Shown here one piece after another: positions 38,459 to 47,155 of a stretch of 64,000 nt of DNA (position 1 is the first letter of the stretch; every line of letters begins with the position of its first letter). The DNA comes from Martinezella hainanensis (GTDB lineage: Bacteria; Pseudomonadota; Alphaproteobacteria; Rhizobiales; Rhizobiaceae): assembly GCF_900094555.1 (NCBI RefSeq), contig NZ_FMAC01000004.1:434001-498000 (forward strand), given 5' to 3'. The notes beneath the pieces were generated by a model. The model had not been told where the DNA came from. It worked only from the letters and a program-made list of their open reading frames with translations, and searched no databases. Made by a program: the position numbers and the translations under genes.

Positions 38459-38923
38459 TCAGGGCTTGCGCGATAGCATGGCTAACAGCCCGGCCAGCTG
38501 ATCGGCCTGAGCATCGTCCAGCTTCTCGCCGAAGTGTCGTTGAAGTGCCGGGGCATAGACTGCCCACATGCGGCCGCGCATGGTGCTCCCCGCTTCGGTG
38601 ATGACGACCCAGCGGCCTCGACCGTCGTCGGAAAATACTTCGCGGTAAACAAGGCCAGCCTTTTCCATACGGTCGAGAAGGCGAGACAGGTTGTGTTGGG
38701 CGAGGAGCGTGCGCTCCTCGATCTCATAGGGTCGCAACTTCCCGGCCGCGGCCTGCGTCAATTCCCATAGCACGTCATACCAGCCAAGCGGTGGCAGGTT
38801 CGCCGCCTTCAAGTCTTGCTCGATTGCGGCGAGGACGATTTGCTGAGTGCGCATCAGGCCTATCCACGCTCGGGTGATGGCGGGCGAAGGCTGTGGGGTT
38901 TTGGCATCTGTATAATCGGGCAT
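38459..38923 (-). CDS. MarR-family transcriptional regulator
   Basis: This 154-residue MarR protein has the helix-turn-helix YEIEERTLLAQHNLSRLLDRMEKAGLVYREVFSDDGRGRWVVIT, with the DGRGRW wing. It is divergent from a glutathione S-transferase gene across a 92-base gap that contains a near-perfect 18-bp inverted repeat and a 16-base direct repeat, so it probably represses both its own gene and the transferase. Such pairs often respond to electrophiles or oxidants. Confidence 0.92.
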   Translation of the reverse strand: MPDYTDAKTPQPSPAITRAWIGLMRTQQIVLAAIEQDLKAANLPPLGWYDVLWELTQAAAGKLRPYEIEERTLLAQHNLSRLLDRMEKAGLVYREVFSDDGRGRWVVITEAGSTMRGRMWAVYAPALQRHFGEKLDDAQADQLAGLLAMLSRKP

Positions 38924-38925
38924 GG

Positions 38926-38992
38926 ATGCAATTACATCTATATTGACGGGACTGGCAAGTATGGATATAGATGTAATTACATATATATTGAG
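38926..38992. promoter_or_regulatory. Probable MarR operator between marR and gst
   Basis: ATGCAATTACATCTATAT (38926-38943) and ATATAGATGTAATTACAT (38965-38982) are inverted copies with one mismatch. In addition ATTACATCTATATTGA (38931-38946) and ATTACATATATATTGA (38977-38992) are direct copies with one mismatch. The region is AT-rich and lies in the divergent promoter, over the MarR start and just before the transferase start. Confidence 0.72.
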
Positions 38993-39015
38993 TGAAAACT
39001 TCCGGAGATACGATC

Positions 39016-39735
39016 ATGCCAGATACGAAATTGGTTCTCGTCAGCCATCACCTGTGCCCCTACGTCCAGCGAGCCGCCATCACGCTTGCCGAAAAGGGCA
39101 CGCCATTCGAGATCCGCTATGTCGATCTGTCGGCGAAGCCAGATTGGTTTCTAACCATTTCTCCTCTGGGCAAAGTGCCGCTTCTGATCGTTCGGCAGGA
39201 TGACGGGGCTGAAACGGTTCTGTTCGAGAGCGCCGTGATCTGTGAGTATCTTGAGGAAACCCAGCCGGGTCCGCGGCTCCATCCGGCCGATCCGCTGGCG
39301 CGTGCCCGTCATCGCGGCTGGATGGAGTTCGGTTCTTCCATCCTTTCGGACCTGTGGGGATTTGAGACCGCCAAGGATGAGGAAACCTATGAGGCCAAGC
39401 GGAAAGCGCTGGCCGATAAGTTTGCTCGCGTCGAGACGGAGTTGAAGGATGGTCCCTTTTTCTCGGGCGAGGCGTTCAGCCTGGTCGATGCGGTCTTCGC
39501 GCCGATCTTCCGTTATTTTGACGTGTTCGATACGATCGCACCGACCGGCGTTTTCGTTGGGCTGCGGCGTGTCACGGCATGGCGCGCAGAATTGGCATCA
39601 CGGCAAAGCGTGCGAGAGGCGGTGACAAGTGACTATCCCGATCGTCTTAAAGTCTTCCTTGTCAATCATGATGCATGGCTGCTGAAAATGCCGCCTGACG
39701 GAAGCAAGGAAATCCCCGTCAAGGCCATTGCTTAG
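39016..39735 (+). CDS. Glutathione S-transferase family protein
   Basis: This 239-residue GST has an N-terminal thioredoxin fold with HHLCPYVQRAAITLAEKG (active Cys about 14), the KVPLL cis-proline and FESAVICEYLEE, and a helical C-terminal domain. The CPYVQ motif puts it in the omega/beta-like, cysteine-type group with thiol transferase activity. The start at MPDTKLVLVS is preceded by GGAG. The divergent MarR gene and the intervening operator suggest induction by a reactive compound. Confidence 0.92.
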   Translation: MPDTKLVLVSHHLCPYVQRAAITLAEKGTPFEIRYVDLSAKPDWFLTISPLGKVPLLIVRQDDGAETVLFESAVICEYLEETQPGPRLHPADPLARARHRGWMEFGSSILSDLWGFETAKDEETYEAKRKALADKFARVETELKDGPFFSGEAFSLVDAVFAPIFRYFDVFDTIAPTGVFVGLRRVTAWRAELASRQSVREAVTSDYPDRLKVFLVNHDAWLLKMPPDGSKEIPVKAIA

Positions 39736-39937
39736 ATCCGACATAGGCGGCATCTAAGAGCGGAAGCTTTCGCCATCGGCTAGGGCGAGGTTGACATATT
39801 CAAGGCCTGGTAGGGCAAGCTTGCCATTGCTTTCTTGCCTCCCCCCTTTCGCATTCGCGAAAAAAAGGGTATGAGCGCGCCAAATGCAATTGGCGTGTTT
39901 ACCAAACACTGCGCCCCAGCCTCAGAGATTAAGACAT

Positions 39938-41755
39938 ATGGCACTTCGCAACATCGCGATCATCGCGCACGTTGACCATGGGAAAACCACCCTCGTCGAC
40001 GAGCTCCTGAAGCAGTCCGGCTCGTTCCGCGAGAACCAGCGCGTTGCCGAACGCGTCATGGATTCCAACGACCTGGAAAAGGAACGCGGCATCACCATTC
40101 TCGCCAAGGCGACCTCGGTCGTCTGGAAGGACACCCGCATCAACATCGTCGACACGCCCGGCCACGCCGACTTCGGCGGTGAAGTCGAGCGTATTCTGTC
40201 GATGGTGGATGGCGCGATCGTTCTCGTCGACGCCGCCGAAGGCCCGATGCCGCAGACCAAGTTCGTCGTCGGCAAGGCGCTCAAGGTTGGCCTGCGCCCG
40301 ATCGTTGCGATCAACAAGATCGACCGTCCGGACGCCCGCGCCGACGAAGTCATCAACGAAGTCTTCGATCTCTTCGCCAATCTCGATGCCACCGACGAGC
40401 AGCTCGATTTCCCGATCCTCTACGGTTCCGGCCGTAACGGCTGGATGAACTATTCGCCGGAAGGCCCGAAGGACGAAGGTCTCGGCCCGCTCCTCGACCT
40501 CGTCGTCAAGCACGTTCCGGAGCCGACCGTCGGCGAAGGCCCGTTCCGCATGATCGGCACGATCCTGGAAGCCAACCCCTTCCTCGGCCGCATCATCACC
40601 GGCCGCATCCATTCCGGCTCGATCAAGCCGAACCAGGCCGTCAAGGTTCTCGGCGCCGATGGCAATCTCATCGAAACCGGCCGTATCTCCAAAATTCTCG
40701 CCTTCCGCGGTATCGAGCGTCAGCCGATCGAGGAAGCGCAGGCAGGTGACATCGTCGCCATCGCCGGCCTTTCCAAGGGCACGGTTGCCGACACCTTCTG
40801 CGACCCGCAGGTCTCCGAGCCGCTGATCGCACAGCCGATCGATCCGCCGACCGTCACCATGTCCTTCATCGTCAACGACAGCCCCTATGCCGGCACCGAA
40901 GGCGACAAGGTCACCTCGCGCGTCATCCGCGACCGTCTGTTCAAGGAAGCCGAAGGCAACGTCGCGCTGAAGATCGAGGAAGCCGAAGGCAAGGACTCGT
41001 TCTACGTTTCCGGCCGCGGCGAATTGCAGCTCGCGGTTCTGATCGAAACCATGCGCCGCGAAGGCTTCGAGCTTGCCGTGTCGCGTCCGCGCGTCGTCAT
41101 GCACAAGGATGAGAGCGGCCAGGTTCTCGAGCCGATCGAAGAAGTCGTCATCGACGTCGATGAAGAGCATTCCGGCATCGTCGTGCAGAAGATGTCCGAG
41201 CGTAAGGCCGAAATGGCCGAGCTGCGTCCGTCGGGCGGCAACCGCGTCCGTCTCGTCTTCTGGGCGCCGACGCGCGGCCTCATCGGCTACCAGTCGGAAC
41301 TTCTGACCGATACGCGCGGCACCGCCGTGATGAACCGTCTGTTCCACGACTATCAGCCCTACAAGGGTGAAATCGGCGGCCGCGTGAACGGCGTTCTGCT
41401 CGCCAACGAAGCCGGCGAAGCCGTTGCCTACGCCCTGTTCAACCTGGAAGACCGCGGCCCGATGATCATCGACGCCGGCGAGAAGGTCTATGCAGGCATG
41501 ATCATCGGCATCCACTCGCGCGACAACGACCTCGAGGTTAACGTGCTGAAGGGCAAGAAGCTCACCAACATCCGCGCCGCCGGCAAGGATGAAGCCGTGA
41601 AGCTGACCCCGCCGATCCGCATGACGCTCGACCGCGCGCTCTCCTGGATCCAGGACGACGAGCTGGTGGAAGTGACCCCGAAGTCGATCCGCCTGCGCAA
41701 GATGTATCTCGATCCGAACGAGCGCAAGCGTTACGAGAAGGCCCGTCTGGCCTGA
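39938..41755 (+). CDS. typA: Ribosome-associated GTPase TypA/BipA
   Basis: TypA/BipA is a translational GTPase that binds the ribosome and assists 50S assembly and growth at low temperature. The 605-residue product has the G1 loop AHVDHGKTT, the RGITILAK switch, [10 protein letters not shown] and NKIDRPDAR, then domains II, III and V and the BipA-specific C-terminal domain. The start [10 protein letters not shown] is the family norm; an 18-codon extension is rejected. It is monocistronic and ended by a terminator. Confidence 0.97.
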   Translation: MALRNIAIIAHVDHGKTTLVDELLKQSGSFRENQRVAERVMDSNDLEKERGITILAKATSVVWKDTRINIVDTPGHADFGGEVERILSMVDGAIVLVDAAEGPMPQTKFVVGKALKVGLRPIVAINKIDRPDARADEVINEVFDLFANLDATDEQLDFPILYGSGRNGWMNYSPEGPKDEGLGPLLDLVVKHVPEPTVGEGPFRMIGTILEANPFLGRIITGRIHSGSIKPNQAVKVLGADGNLIETGRISKILAFRGIERQPIEEAQAGDIVAIAGLSKGTVADTFCDPQVSEPLIAQPIDPPTVTMSFIVNDSPYAGTEGDKVTSRVIRDRLFKEAEGNVALKIEEAEGKDSFYVSGRGELQLAVLIETMRREGFELAVSRPRVVMHKDESGQVLEPIEEVVIDVDEEHSGIVVQKMSERKAEMAELRPSGGNRVRLVFWAPTRGLIGYQSELLTDTRGTAVMNRLFHDYQPYKGEIGGRVNGVLLANEAGEAVAYALFNLEDRGPMIIDAGEKVYAGMIIGIHSRDNDLEVNVLKGKKLTNIRAAGKDEAVKLTPPIRMTLDRALSWIQDDELVEVTPKSIRLRKMYLDPNERKRYEKARLA

Positions 41756-41780
41756 TTGCTATCTCTGATCGAACCATTCG

Positions 41781-41807
41781 ACCCCGGCCATCGCGCCGGG
41801 GTTTTTA
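41781..41807 (+). terminator. Rho-independent terminator of typA
   Basis: ACCCCGGC (41781-41788) pairs with GCCGGGGT (41795-41802) around a 6-base loop and is followed by TTTTT. Confidence 0.88.
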
Positions 41808-41955
41808 TTTGTATGTTCGGTTTTTGAGCCCTTGTCCTAAAGGTTAAAAAGTCGTTAATTTTTGTTAATGATCCACGGATAAAGCCTGTGGGCAAGCTCG
41901 CCATCTTTATGAATGAGGATGGTTAATTCGCGTTGGTAAGACCAGAGTAGACGTT

Positions 41956-42462
41956 ATGAAGACGTTGTCGATTGATGTTCGGCGGGCAGAACCCCATGAT
42001 GCCCGAGCCATTTCGGAGGTGCACCGCCAGTCCTGGCAGTACACTTATGCCGGCATCATTCCGCATCGCGCGCTCGGCCAGATGATCGAGCGCCGCGGCG
42101 AAGCCTGGTGGCGCAAGGCGACCAGCGGGCCGGCGACGCTGCTGGTTCTGGATGTCGCCGGCGAGATCGCAGGCTATGCCACGCTCGGCCTCAATCGCGC
42201 CCGCGCGCTGCCGCAGGAAGGCGAGATCTACGAACTCTATCTGCGCCCGCAATATCAGGGCCTCGGCCTCGGGCGCATGCTGTTCGGCGAGGCACGCAGG
42301 CTCTTGAAGTCCCTCGGCTGCAAGGGGCTGGTGGTCTGGTGCCTCGAGGAAAACGAAAATGCCTACCGTTTCTATCGCGGGCAGGGCGGCGCGGATTTCT
42401 GCGAGGGCATCGAAACCTTCGATCACCGGCAGCTGCGCAAGATCGGCTTCGTCTGGCCCTGA
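41956..42462 (+). CDS. GNAT-family N-acetyltransferase
   Basis: This 168-residue protein has the GNAT acetyl-CoA loop LRPQYQGLGLGRMLFGEARR and C-terminal VVWCLEENENAYRFYRGQGG. The N-terminal DARAISEVHRQSWQYTYAGIIP motif is shared with many uncharacterised bacterial acetyltransferases. The acceptor substrate is unknown. It is transcribed alone after an AT-rich gap. Confidence 0.9.
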   Translation: MKTLSIDVRRAEPHDARAISEVHRQSWQYTYAGIIPHRALGQMIERRGEAWWRKATSGPATLLVLDVAGEIAGYATLGLNRARALPQEGEIYELYLRPQYQGLGLGRMLFGEARRLLKSLGCKGLVVWCLEENENAYRFYRGQGGADFCEGIETFDHRQLRKIGFVWP

Positions 42463-42508
42463 GCTGCACCTGCCGCGCCGCGCATCACATATGACGCGCA
42501 AAAGGTCG

Positions 42509-42575
42509 CTACAGCGCTTTAAATCTGCTGCACAATTTTGTCCTTAAATCGATTCCGATCTAAGGAATTATGCAG
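42509..42575 (+). repeat. Intergenic repeat, family E, copy 2
   Basis: This 67-base sequence upstream of ppa is the partner, in opposite orientation, of 1078-1140. It starts CTACAGCGCTTTAAATCTGC and ends TTCCGATCTAAGGAATTATGCAG-like. It lies about 90 bases before the ppa start and may influence its promoter region. Confidence 0.75.
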
Positions 42576-42665
42576 TAAATCCGCCTGTTTCCCGATGCGT
42601 TGTTGCGTTGCGGGATGAATCCTATTATTGGGCTGGCGGCAACCATCCTTATTTAGGGGACAAGC

Positions 42666-43202
42666 ATGCGTATCGACGCGATTTCCATTGGCAAGAACCC
42701 GCCCGAAGACGTCAACGTCATCGTTGAAGTGCCGGTCGGCGGTCATCCGATCAAGTATGAAATGGACAAGGAGGCCGGCACGCTGGTCGTCGACCGTTTC
42801 CTCTACACGCCGATGACCTATCCGGGCAATTACGGCTTCGTTCCGCACACGCTCTCCGACGACGGCGACCCGATCGACGTGCTGATCGCCAACACCCGCC
42901 CGCTGGTTCCCGGCTGCGTCATCAACGTTCGCCCGATCGGCGTGCTGATGATGGAAGACAATTCCGGCAAGGACGAGAAGATCATCGCCGTTCCCGCGCC
43001 GAAGCTGACGATGCGCTATGACAAGGTCAAGGAATATACCGACCTGCCCGAGATCACGCTGAAGCAGATCGAGCATTTCTTTGAGCACTACAAGGATCTG
43101 GAACCCGGCAAGTGGGTGAAGATCTTCGGCTGGAAGGGTTCGAAGGAAGCCGGCGAGCTCATCGTCGAAGCGATCGAACGCGCCAAGAACACCAAGGCCT
43201 GA
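42666..43202 (+). CDS. ppa: Inorganic pyrophosphatase
   Basis: Ppa hydrolyses pyrophosphate, pulling biosynthetic reactions forward. The 178-residue protein is a soluble family I enzyme with the metal-binding signature [10 protein letters not shown] and the blocks [21 protein letters not shown] and [15 protein letters not shown]. The ATG at 42666 is preceded by an AGGGGA site. It converges on the YggU-like gene with the two stop codons directly abutting and no clear terminator. Confidence 0.97.
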   Translation: MRIDAISIGKNPPEDVNVIVEVPVGGHPIKYEMDKEAGTLVVDRFLYTPMTYPGNYGFVPHTLSDDGDPIDVLIANTRPLVPGCVINVRPIGVLMMEDNSGKDEKIIAVPAPKLTMRYDKVKEYTDLPEITLKQIEHFFEHYKDLEPGKWVKIFGWKGSKEAGELIVEAIERAKNTKA

Positions 43203-43520
43203 TCAGCCGCCTTCGGTTACGGCGCAAAGCCTTCTTATCAAATCCTCCGGTTCGCCCTCGATCCGGAGGATTTTTTTGCGCGCCGTGTCGCCGCTGATAA
43301 GGGTAAGCGTGGATTTGGGGATGCCGAGGCTCTTTGAAAGCAGGGCGATCAGCGCCTTGTTGGCCTTGCCCTTTTCCGGCGCGACGGAAACCCGCGCCTT
43401 CAGATGGCATTCACCGTCGCTGCCGGCTTCCAGCCCATCGATCGCGTCACGCCCACCATTGGGCGTGAGCCGCACGGAAAGCCGCAGGTGATCCGGAAAG
43501 GCCTGCCAGGCTTTGCTCAC
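43203..43520 (-). CDS. DUF167/YggU family protein
   Basis: This 105-residue protein has the YggU core: [43 protein letters not shown] and [19 protein letters not shown]. The role is unknown. Translation most likely starts at GTG 43520, whose GTG overlaps the YggT stop (GTGA); an ATG 10 codons upstream is an alternative. YggT-YggU is a widespread gene pair, which supports the call. Confidence 0.88.
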   Translation of the reverse strand: MSKAWQAFPDHLRLSVRLTPNGGRDAIDGLEAGSDGECHLKARVSVAPEKGKANKALIALLSKSLGIPKSTLTLISGDTARKKILRIEGEPEDLIRRLCAVTEGG

Positions 43521-43810
43521 CGCAGGAACATGGGGACGATCGAATTCCACATCAGCGAGCGGATGAAGAAGATGATCAAGAGCAGGATGACCGGCGAGAT
43601 GTCGATGCCGCCGAGATCCGGCAGGATGCGGCGGATCGGGCGCAGGGCCGGCTCGGTGACCGCATACAGGAAGTTGCCGACGGAATTGACGAACTGATTG
43701 CTCGAATTGATGACGTTGAACGCATGGAGCCAGGAAAAGATGGCGCTGGCGATCAAGATCCAGGTATAAAGATTCAAAGCCAGATCAATGGTTTGAAATA
43801 AGGCGAGCAT
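43517..43810 (-). CDS. YggT family membrane protein
   Basis: This 97-residue protein has two membrane helices and the YggT signature [23 protein letters not shown] between them. The start at [13 protein letters not shown] is preferred to one 25 codons upstream. YggT proteins are linked to osmotic and cell-division functions in other bacteria; here the role is not known. It is translationally coupled to the YggU-like gene by a 4-base overlap and diverges from the MFS transporter gene. Confidence 0.9.
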   Translation of the reverse strand: MLALFQTIDLALNLYTWILIASAIFSWLHAFNVINSSNQFVNSVGNFLYAVTEPALRPIRRILPDLGGIDISPVILLLIIFFIRSLMWNSIVPMFLR

Positions 43811-43946
43811 GTCCGTCTCCAATTCGCGGTTGACAGACATGTAGACATTGGCGACTAAACGGGCAAGTCCCATGCTCCGAAGCATGTTGAATCATGTTTA
43901 AAAGGCCGGCATTTGCGCCAGCGGCCGCGTCGGAAAGTCTCGCCCC

Positions 43947-45203
43947 ATGTCGTTCGCTGCCAGCGGAGACCGGTTTGCCGCCTTCAGGCACGTTGCCTAT
44001 ACTTATTTCTTCTTCGCGCGGTTCTTGACGGCCTTTGCCACGCAGGTCGTCAGCGTTTCCGTCGGCTGGCAGATGTATGAGCACACGGGTCAGCCGATCT
44101 ATCTCGGTCTGATCGGCCTCGTGCAGTTCCTGCCGTCGCTGCTGCTGATCCTGGTGACGGGTACGGCTGCGGACCGCTACAACAGGCGGCTGATTTCCGC
44201 GATCTGCATTTTCGTCGGCACCCTCTGCGCCGCTGCGCTGCTGTTCCTGACCGTATCGGGCACCTTCGCGCCGCTGCCGGTGTTTATGATCCTGACGGTT
44301 TTCGGCATCGAGCGCGCCTTCATGACGCCGGCCATGCAATCGCTGGCGCCCAATCTGATCCCGCCAGAAGATTTGACGAATGCCATTACCTGGAACTCGA
44401 TGTCATGGGATGCTGCCGCCATCCTCGGCCCCGTGGCCGGCGGCCTGCTTTATGGCGTCGGTGCCAACGTCGCCTATACCGTAGCAGTCCTTTTCTTCGC
44501 GGCCGGCTCTGTGCTGACCTTCCTGATCCCGAAGCCGCAGCAGCGGGTTGCGCATGAGCGGCGGAGCCTCAACGAGATGCTTGCCGGCTTCCGTTTCATC
44601 TGGTCGGAAAAGGTGGTGCTCGGCGCGGTCTCGCTCGATCTCTTCGCCGTACTGCTCGGCGGCGCCGTTGCGCTGATGCCCATCTATGCGCGCGATATAC
44701 TGGTGCTCGGCCCCTGGGGCCTCGGCATGCTGCGAGCAGCGCCAAGCTTCGGCGCGATCGCCATGGGCCTGTTTCTGGCGACCTATCCCATCCGCAATCG
44801 TGCCGGCATCTGCATGTTCGCCGGCGTTGCCATGTTCGGCGTGGGAACCCTGGTTTTCGGCATCTCGCATACGCCGTGGCTGTCGATCGCGGCTCTCGCC
44901 ATCATGGGCGCCTCCGACCTGATCTCGGTCTATGTCCGCGAAACCCTGATCACGCTCTGGACGCCGGATCACGTCCGTGGCCGCGTCAATGCCGTCAACA
45001 TGGTCTTCGTCGGCGCTTCGAACGAGCTTGGCGAGTTCCGCGCCGGCACCATGGCGCATTATTTCGGCGCGATCCCCGCCGTCGTCATCGGCGGGCTCGG
45101 CACGCTGACGGTCGCCATTCTCTGGGCGACGGGTTTCCCGCAGCTTCGCAGAATCGACAGCCTCAACGCGCCGGACCGTGACGGCGAGCCGCAGACAGCT
45201 TGA
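43947..45203 (+). CDS. MFS transporter, DHA3/MFS_3-like
   Basis: This 418-residue protein has twelve predicted membrane segments. The early VVSVSVGWQMYEHTGQPIYLG and TGTAADRYNRRL loop, IERAFMTPAMQSLAPNLIPPEDL and WDAAAILGPVAGGLLYG fit the MFS_3 (EntS-like) group. These typically export siderophores or drugs, but the substrate cannot be inferred. It ends 10 bases before the GTG start of the next gene; the two may be co-transcribed. Confidence 0.9.
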   Translation: MSFAASGDRFAAFRHVAYTYFFFARFLTAFATQVVSVSVGWQMYEHTGQPIYLGLIGLVQFLPSLLLILVTGTAADRYNRRLISAICIFVGTLCAAALLFLTVSGTFAPLPVFMILTVFGIERAFMTPAMQSLAPNLIPPEDLTNAITWNSMSWDAAAILGPVAGGLLYGVGANVAYTVAVLFFAAGSVLTFLIPKPQQRVAHERRSLNEMLAGFRFIWSEKVVLGAVSLDLFAVLLGGAVALMPIYARDILVLGPWGLGMLRAAPSFGAIAMGLFLATYPIRNRAGICMFAGVAMFGVGTLVFGISHTPWLSIAALAIMGASDLISVYVRETLITLWTPDHVRGRVNAVNMVFVGASNELGEFRAGTMAHYFGAIPAVVIGGLGTLTVAILWATGFPQLRRIDSLNAPDRDGEPQTA

Positions 45204-45213
45204 GGAGTGCGCA

Positions 45214-45843
45214 GTGACGAGGTCGCCGGATCGATACAGTTCGTTTTCGGCGCTTCGTGAGCAGGAGACCGAGGGCGTCGACTACCGCATCCATGTCGAG
45301 GATCGATCATCGCATGTTGCCGTTATTGCTCCCCATGGCGGCTTCATCGAGCCTGCCACGTTCGAGATTGCTTTGGCGATCGCAGATGAGAGATACTCCC
45401 TTCATTGTTTCGAAGGGCTCGATGCGGCGAGGCTCCATCACGAACTGCACGTCACCTCGGAAAACTTCGACGAACCGGCGGCCCTAAGCCTGGTGGCCAA
45501 TTCCTCGATCGTGGTTGCCGTTCATGGGCGAACGGATCGGGGCGATCCGGAGTCAAGCTGGATCGGCGGGCTCGATCTATCGCTGCGTGATCTGATCGTA
45601 GACGCGCTTCGTCGTGATGGATTTGCTGCTGTTGCGAGGAAGAAGGGAGAGTCGCTTGCCGGAGCTTCCGCCGGCAATATCTGCAATCGCGGCAAGCGGC
45701 AGGCCGGCGTCCAACTCGAGATCCCGAGAGGTGTCAGGGATGTTCTCACGAGTGATGCGAAAAAGCTGACGCAATATGCGGCTGCAATCCGTGGTGCGAT
45801 CGATGAATTCAGCCGCGCGCTTTCGGCGGGCGAGGGGCTTTAG
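45214..45843 (+). CDS. Poly-gamma-glutamate hydrolase-like protein (DUF867)
   Basis: This 209-residue protein matches the DUF867/PghP family: VAVIAPHGGFIEPATFEIALAIA, SLHCFEGL, LHVTSENFDEP and SIVVAVHGRTDRGDP. The HGG and HVTS-type histidines with a glutamate resemble a zinc carboxypeptidase-like site. Phage PghP degrades the gamma-PGA capsule of Bacillus. Here there are no phage genes. The GTG start at 45214 has AGGAG just upstream; it closely follows the MFS gene. Its stop overlaps the end of the convergent amidotransferase gene by 4 bases. Confidence 0.82.
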   Translation: MTRSPDRYSSFSALREQETEGVDYRIHVEDRSSHVAVIAPHGGFIEPATFEIALAIADERYSLHCFEGLDAARLHHELHVTSENFDEPAALSLVANSSIVVAVHGRTDRGDPESSWIGGLDLSLRDLIVDALRRDGFAAVARKKGESLAGASAGNICNRGKRQAGVQLEIPRGVRDVLTSDAKKLTQYAAAIRGAIDEFSRALSAGEGL

Positions 45844-46568
45844 GCCGCCATTGCCTGCTTGCCCTCGAAGACGAGATCGAGGAATTCCGACAGCCAGGCT
45901 TTGAGTGCGGCGTCGAAGATCATGCGGCCTTCCAGATGCTCGCGGCCCTGCTGGGCGTTCGGCATGCAGAAGCGATGTTCGCCATGAACGACCCAGCGCT
46001 GCATCATTGCGCGCGTGAGCTCCGCATGAAACTGCAGACCCCAGGCATTGGCGCCGTAGCGATAGGCCTGGTTGGGATAGGTGTCGGCCGTTGCCAGCAG
46101 GTCGGCGCCGTGCGGTAGCTCGAAGCCTTCGCGATGGAAATGATAGACCATCTGCGGCCAGCGCATCAGCAGCCGGCCTTTCTCTGTCGGCTGTAGCGCA
46201 TACCAGCCGATCTCGGTCTTGCCGTCGTCGCGCGCCTTCACCTTGGCGCCGAGATGGCGGGCGAGCAGCTGCGCGCCAAGGCAGATGCCGAGATAGGGCC
46301 GGTTTTCCTTCAGCGGCACTTTCAGCCAGTCCGTCTCGGCCTTGATGAAATCATCCGGGTCGTTGGCGCTCATCGGGCCGCCGAAGACGACGGCACCTGC
46401 ATGGGCCTCGAGCGTCGAGGGCAGGCGGTCGCCGAGCACCGGACGGCGAATATCGAGATCGAAGCCCTTTTCGAGCAGCATCTGGCCGACGCGGCCGGGG
46501 CTGGAGCGCTCCTGATGGAGCACGATCAATATCGGGCGGCCAGCGCTCTTCGGCGCTTCAATCATCAT
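45840..46568 (-). CDS. Class I glutamine amidotransferase
   Basis: This 242-residue protein has the Class I GATase triad regions: nucleophile Cys in LGICLGAQLLARHLGA, histidine in LQFHAEL, and the glutamate after it. It is like the GuaA-type stand-alone amidotransferases encoded in many Proteobacteria whose partners are unknown. It overlaps the TerB-like gene by 11 bases at its start and shares 4 bases of tail with the 45214 gene. A second ATG one codon on is possible. Confidence 0.9.
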   Translation of the reverse strand: MMIEAPKSAGRPILIVLHQERSSPGRVGQMLLEKGFDLDIRRPVLGDRLPSTLEAHAGAVVFGGPMSANDPDDFIKAETDWLKVPLKENRPYLGICLGAQLLARHLGAKVKARDDGKTEIGWYALQPTEKGRLLMRWPQMVYHFHREGFELPHGADLLATADTYPNQAYRYGANAWGLQFHAELTRAMMQRWVVHGEHRFCMPNAQQGREHLEGRMIFDAALKAWLSEFLDLVFEGKQAMAA

Positions 46569-47043
46569 TGCCTGTCTCCACCCTCGAACCGGGCGCGCGT
46601 GCGGCTGCTTCCTGTCGTTTCATGATGCGTTCGCGGTCGGAAATGCCCATGAGGTCGGCGATGCGCCAGATCGCATGGTCTTCCATCTCGCTGCGCTCGC
46701 CGTCGGCATAGACGATATCCCAGAGGATGCCGAGCAGTTCGAGCCGCTGGGTGCTGTCGAGATGGCGCTTCAGGTCCGAGGTGAAGCGATAGTAGTCGAC
46801 GGCCTCGCTTTCGGCTTCCTCGCCGGCGGCGATCAGCGCGTCGAGCTGGCGTCCGTCCAGACCATATTGGTCCTTCAGGAGCTTGCGCAGCCTCTTCTTC
46901 TCGCTGTTCTCGATCTTGCCGTCCGCCTCCATGACCTGGATGCAGAGCGCCGCGACCGCGACACGCGGGTCGTCGGGTGCAAAGCCGGATCTGGGGTGGT
47001 CCTGGGTCAGGTTATGAAGGAATTCCTGAAAGCGTTCGAACAT
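46558..47043 (-). CDS. TerB-family protein
   Basis: This 161-residue helical protein matches the TerB domain: VAVAALCIQVMEADGKIENSEKKRLRKLLKDQ and LGILWDIVYADGERSEMEDHAIWRIADLMGIS, with the acidic metal-binding loops typical of TerB. It was first linked to tellurite resistance, but many stand-alone copies have no proven role. It is co-directional with, and overlaps, the glutamine amidotransferase gene, so the two are probably one transcript. Confidence 0.9.
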   Translation of the reverse strand: MFERFQEFLHNLTQDHPRSGFAPDDPRVAVAALCIQVMEADGKIENSEKKRLRKLLKDQYGLDGRQLDALIAAGEEAESEAVDYYRFTSDLKRHLDSTQRLELLGILWDIVYADGERSEMEDHAIWRIADLMGISDRERIMKRQEAAARAPGSRVETGNDD

Positions 47044-47111
47044 CCGTTTCCATTCTCAAAACAAGCAGAGCAGGGTTCTTGGGGCACCATGCTCGATCCT
47101 TTTGTCTTCCC

Positions 47112-47155
47112 GCAATTCCGGACGCAGAACCGCTGCACCCTTTTGCCGGAATTGC
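47112..47155. repeat. Palindromic intergenic repeat, family C, between hemY and terB
   Basis: GCAATTCCGG and CCGGAATTGC ends with GCAGAACCGCTGCACCCTTT in the centre. It has the same ends and core as 14443-14486. It abuts the hemY stop codon. Confidence 0.8.

Noticed and set aside
39791..39796. TTGACA as a sigma-70 -35 box for typA
   Set aside because: No -10 hexamer was found at normal spacing, so it is not listed as a promoter.
39929..41515. About 530-codon open frame opposite typA
   Set aside because: Antisense shadow of TypA with no independent support.
45214..45843. Prophage remnant suggested by the PghP-like gene
   Set aside because: No integrase, structural or lysis genes nearby, and neighbouring genes are normal chromosomal ones.
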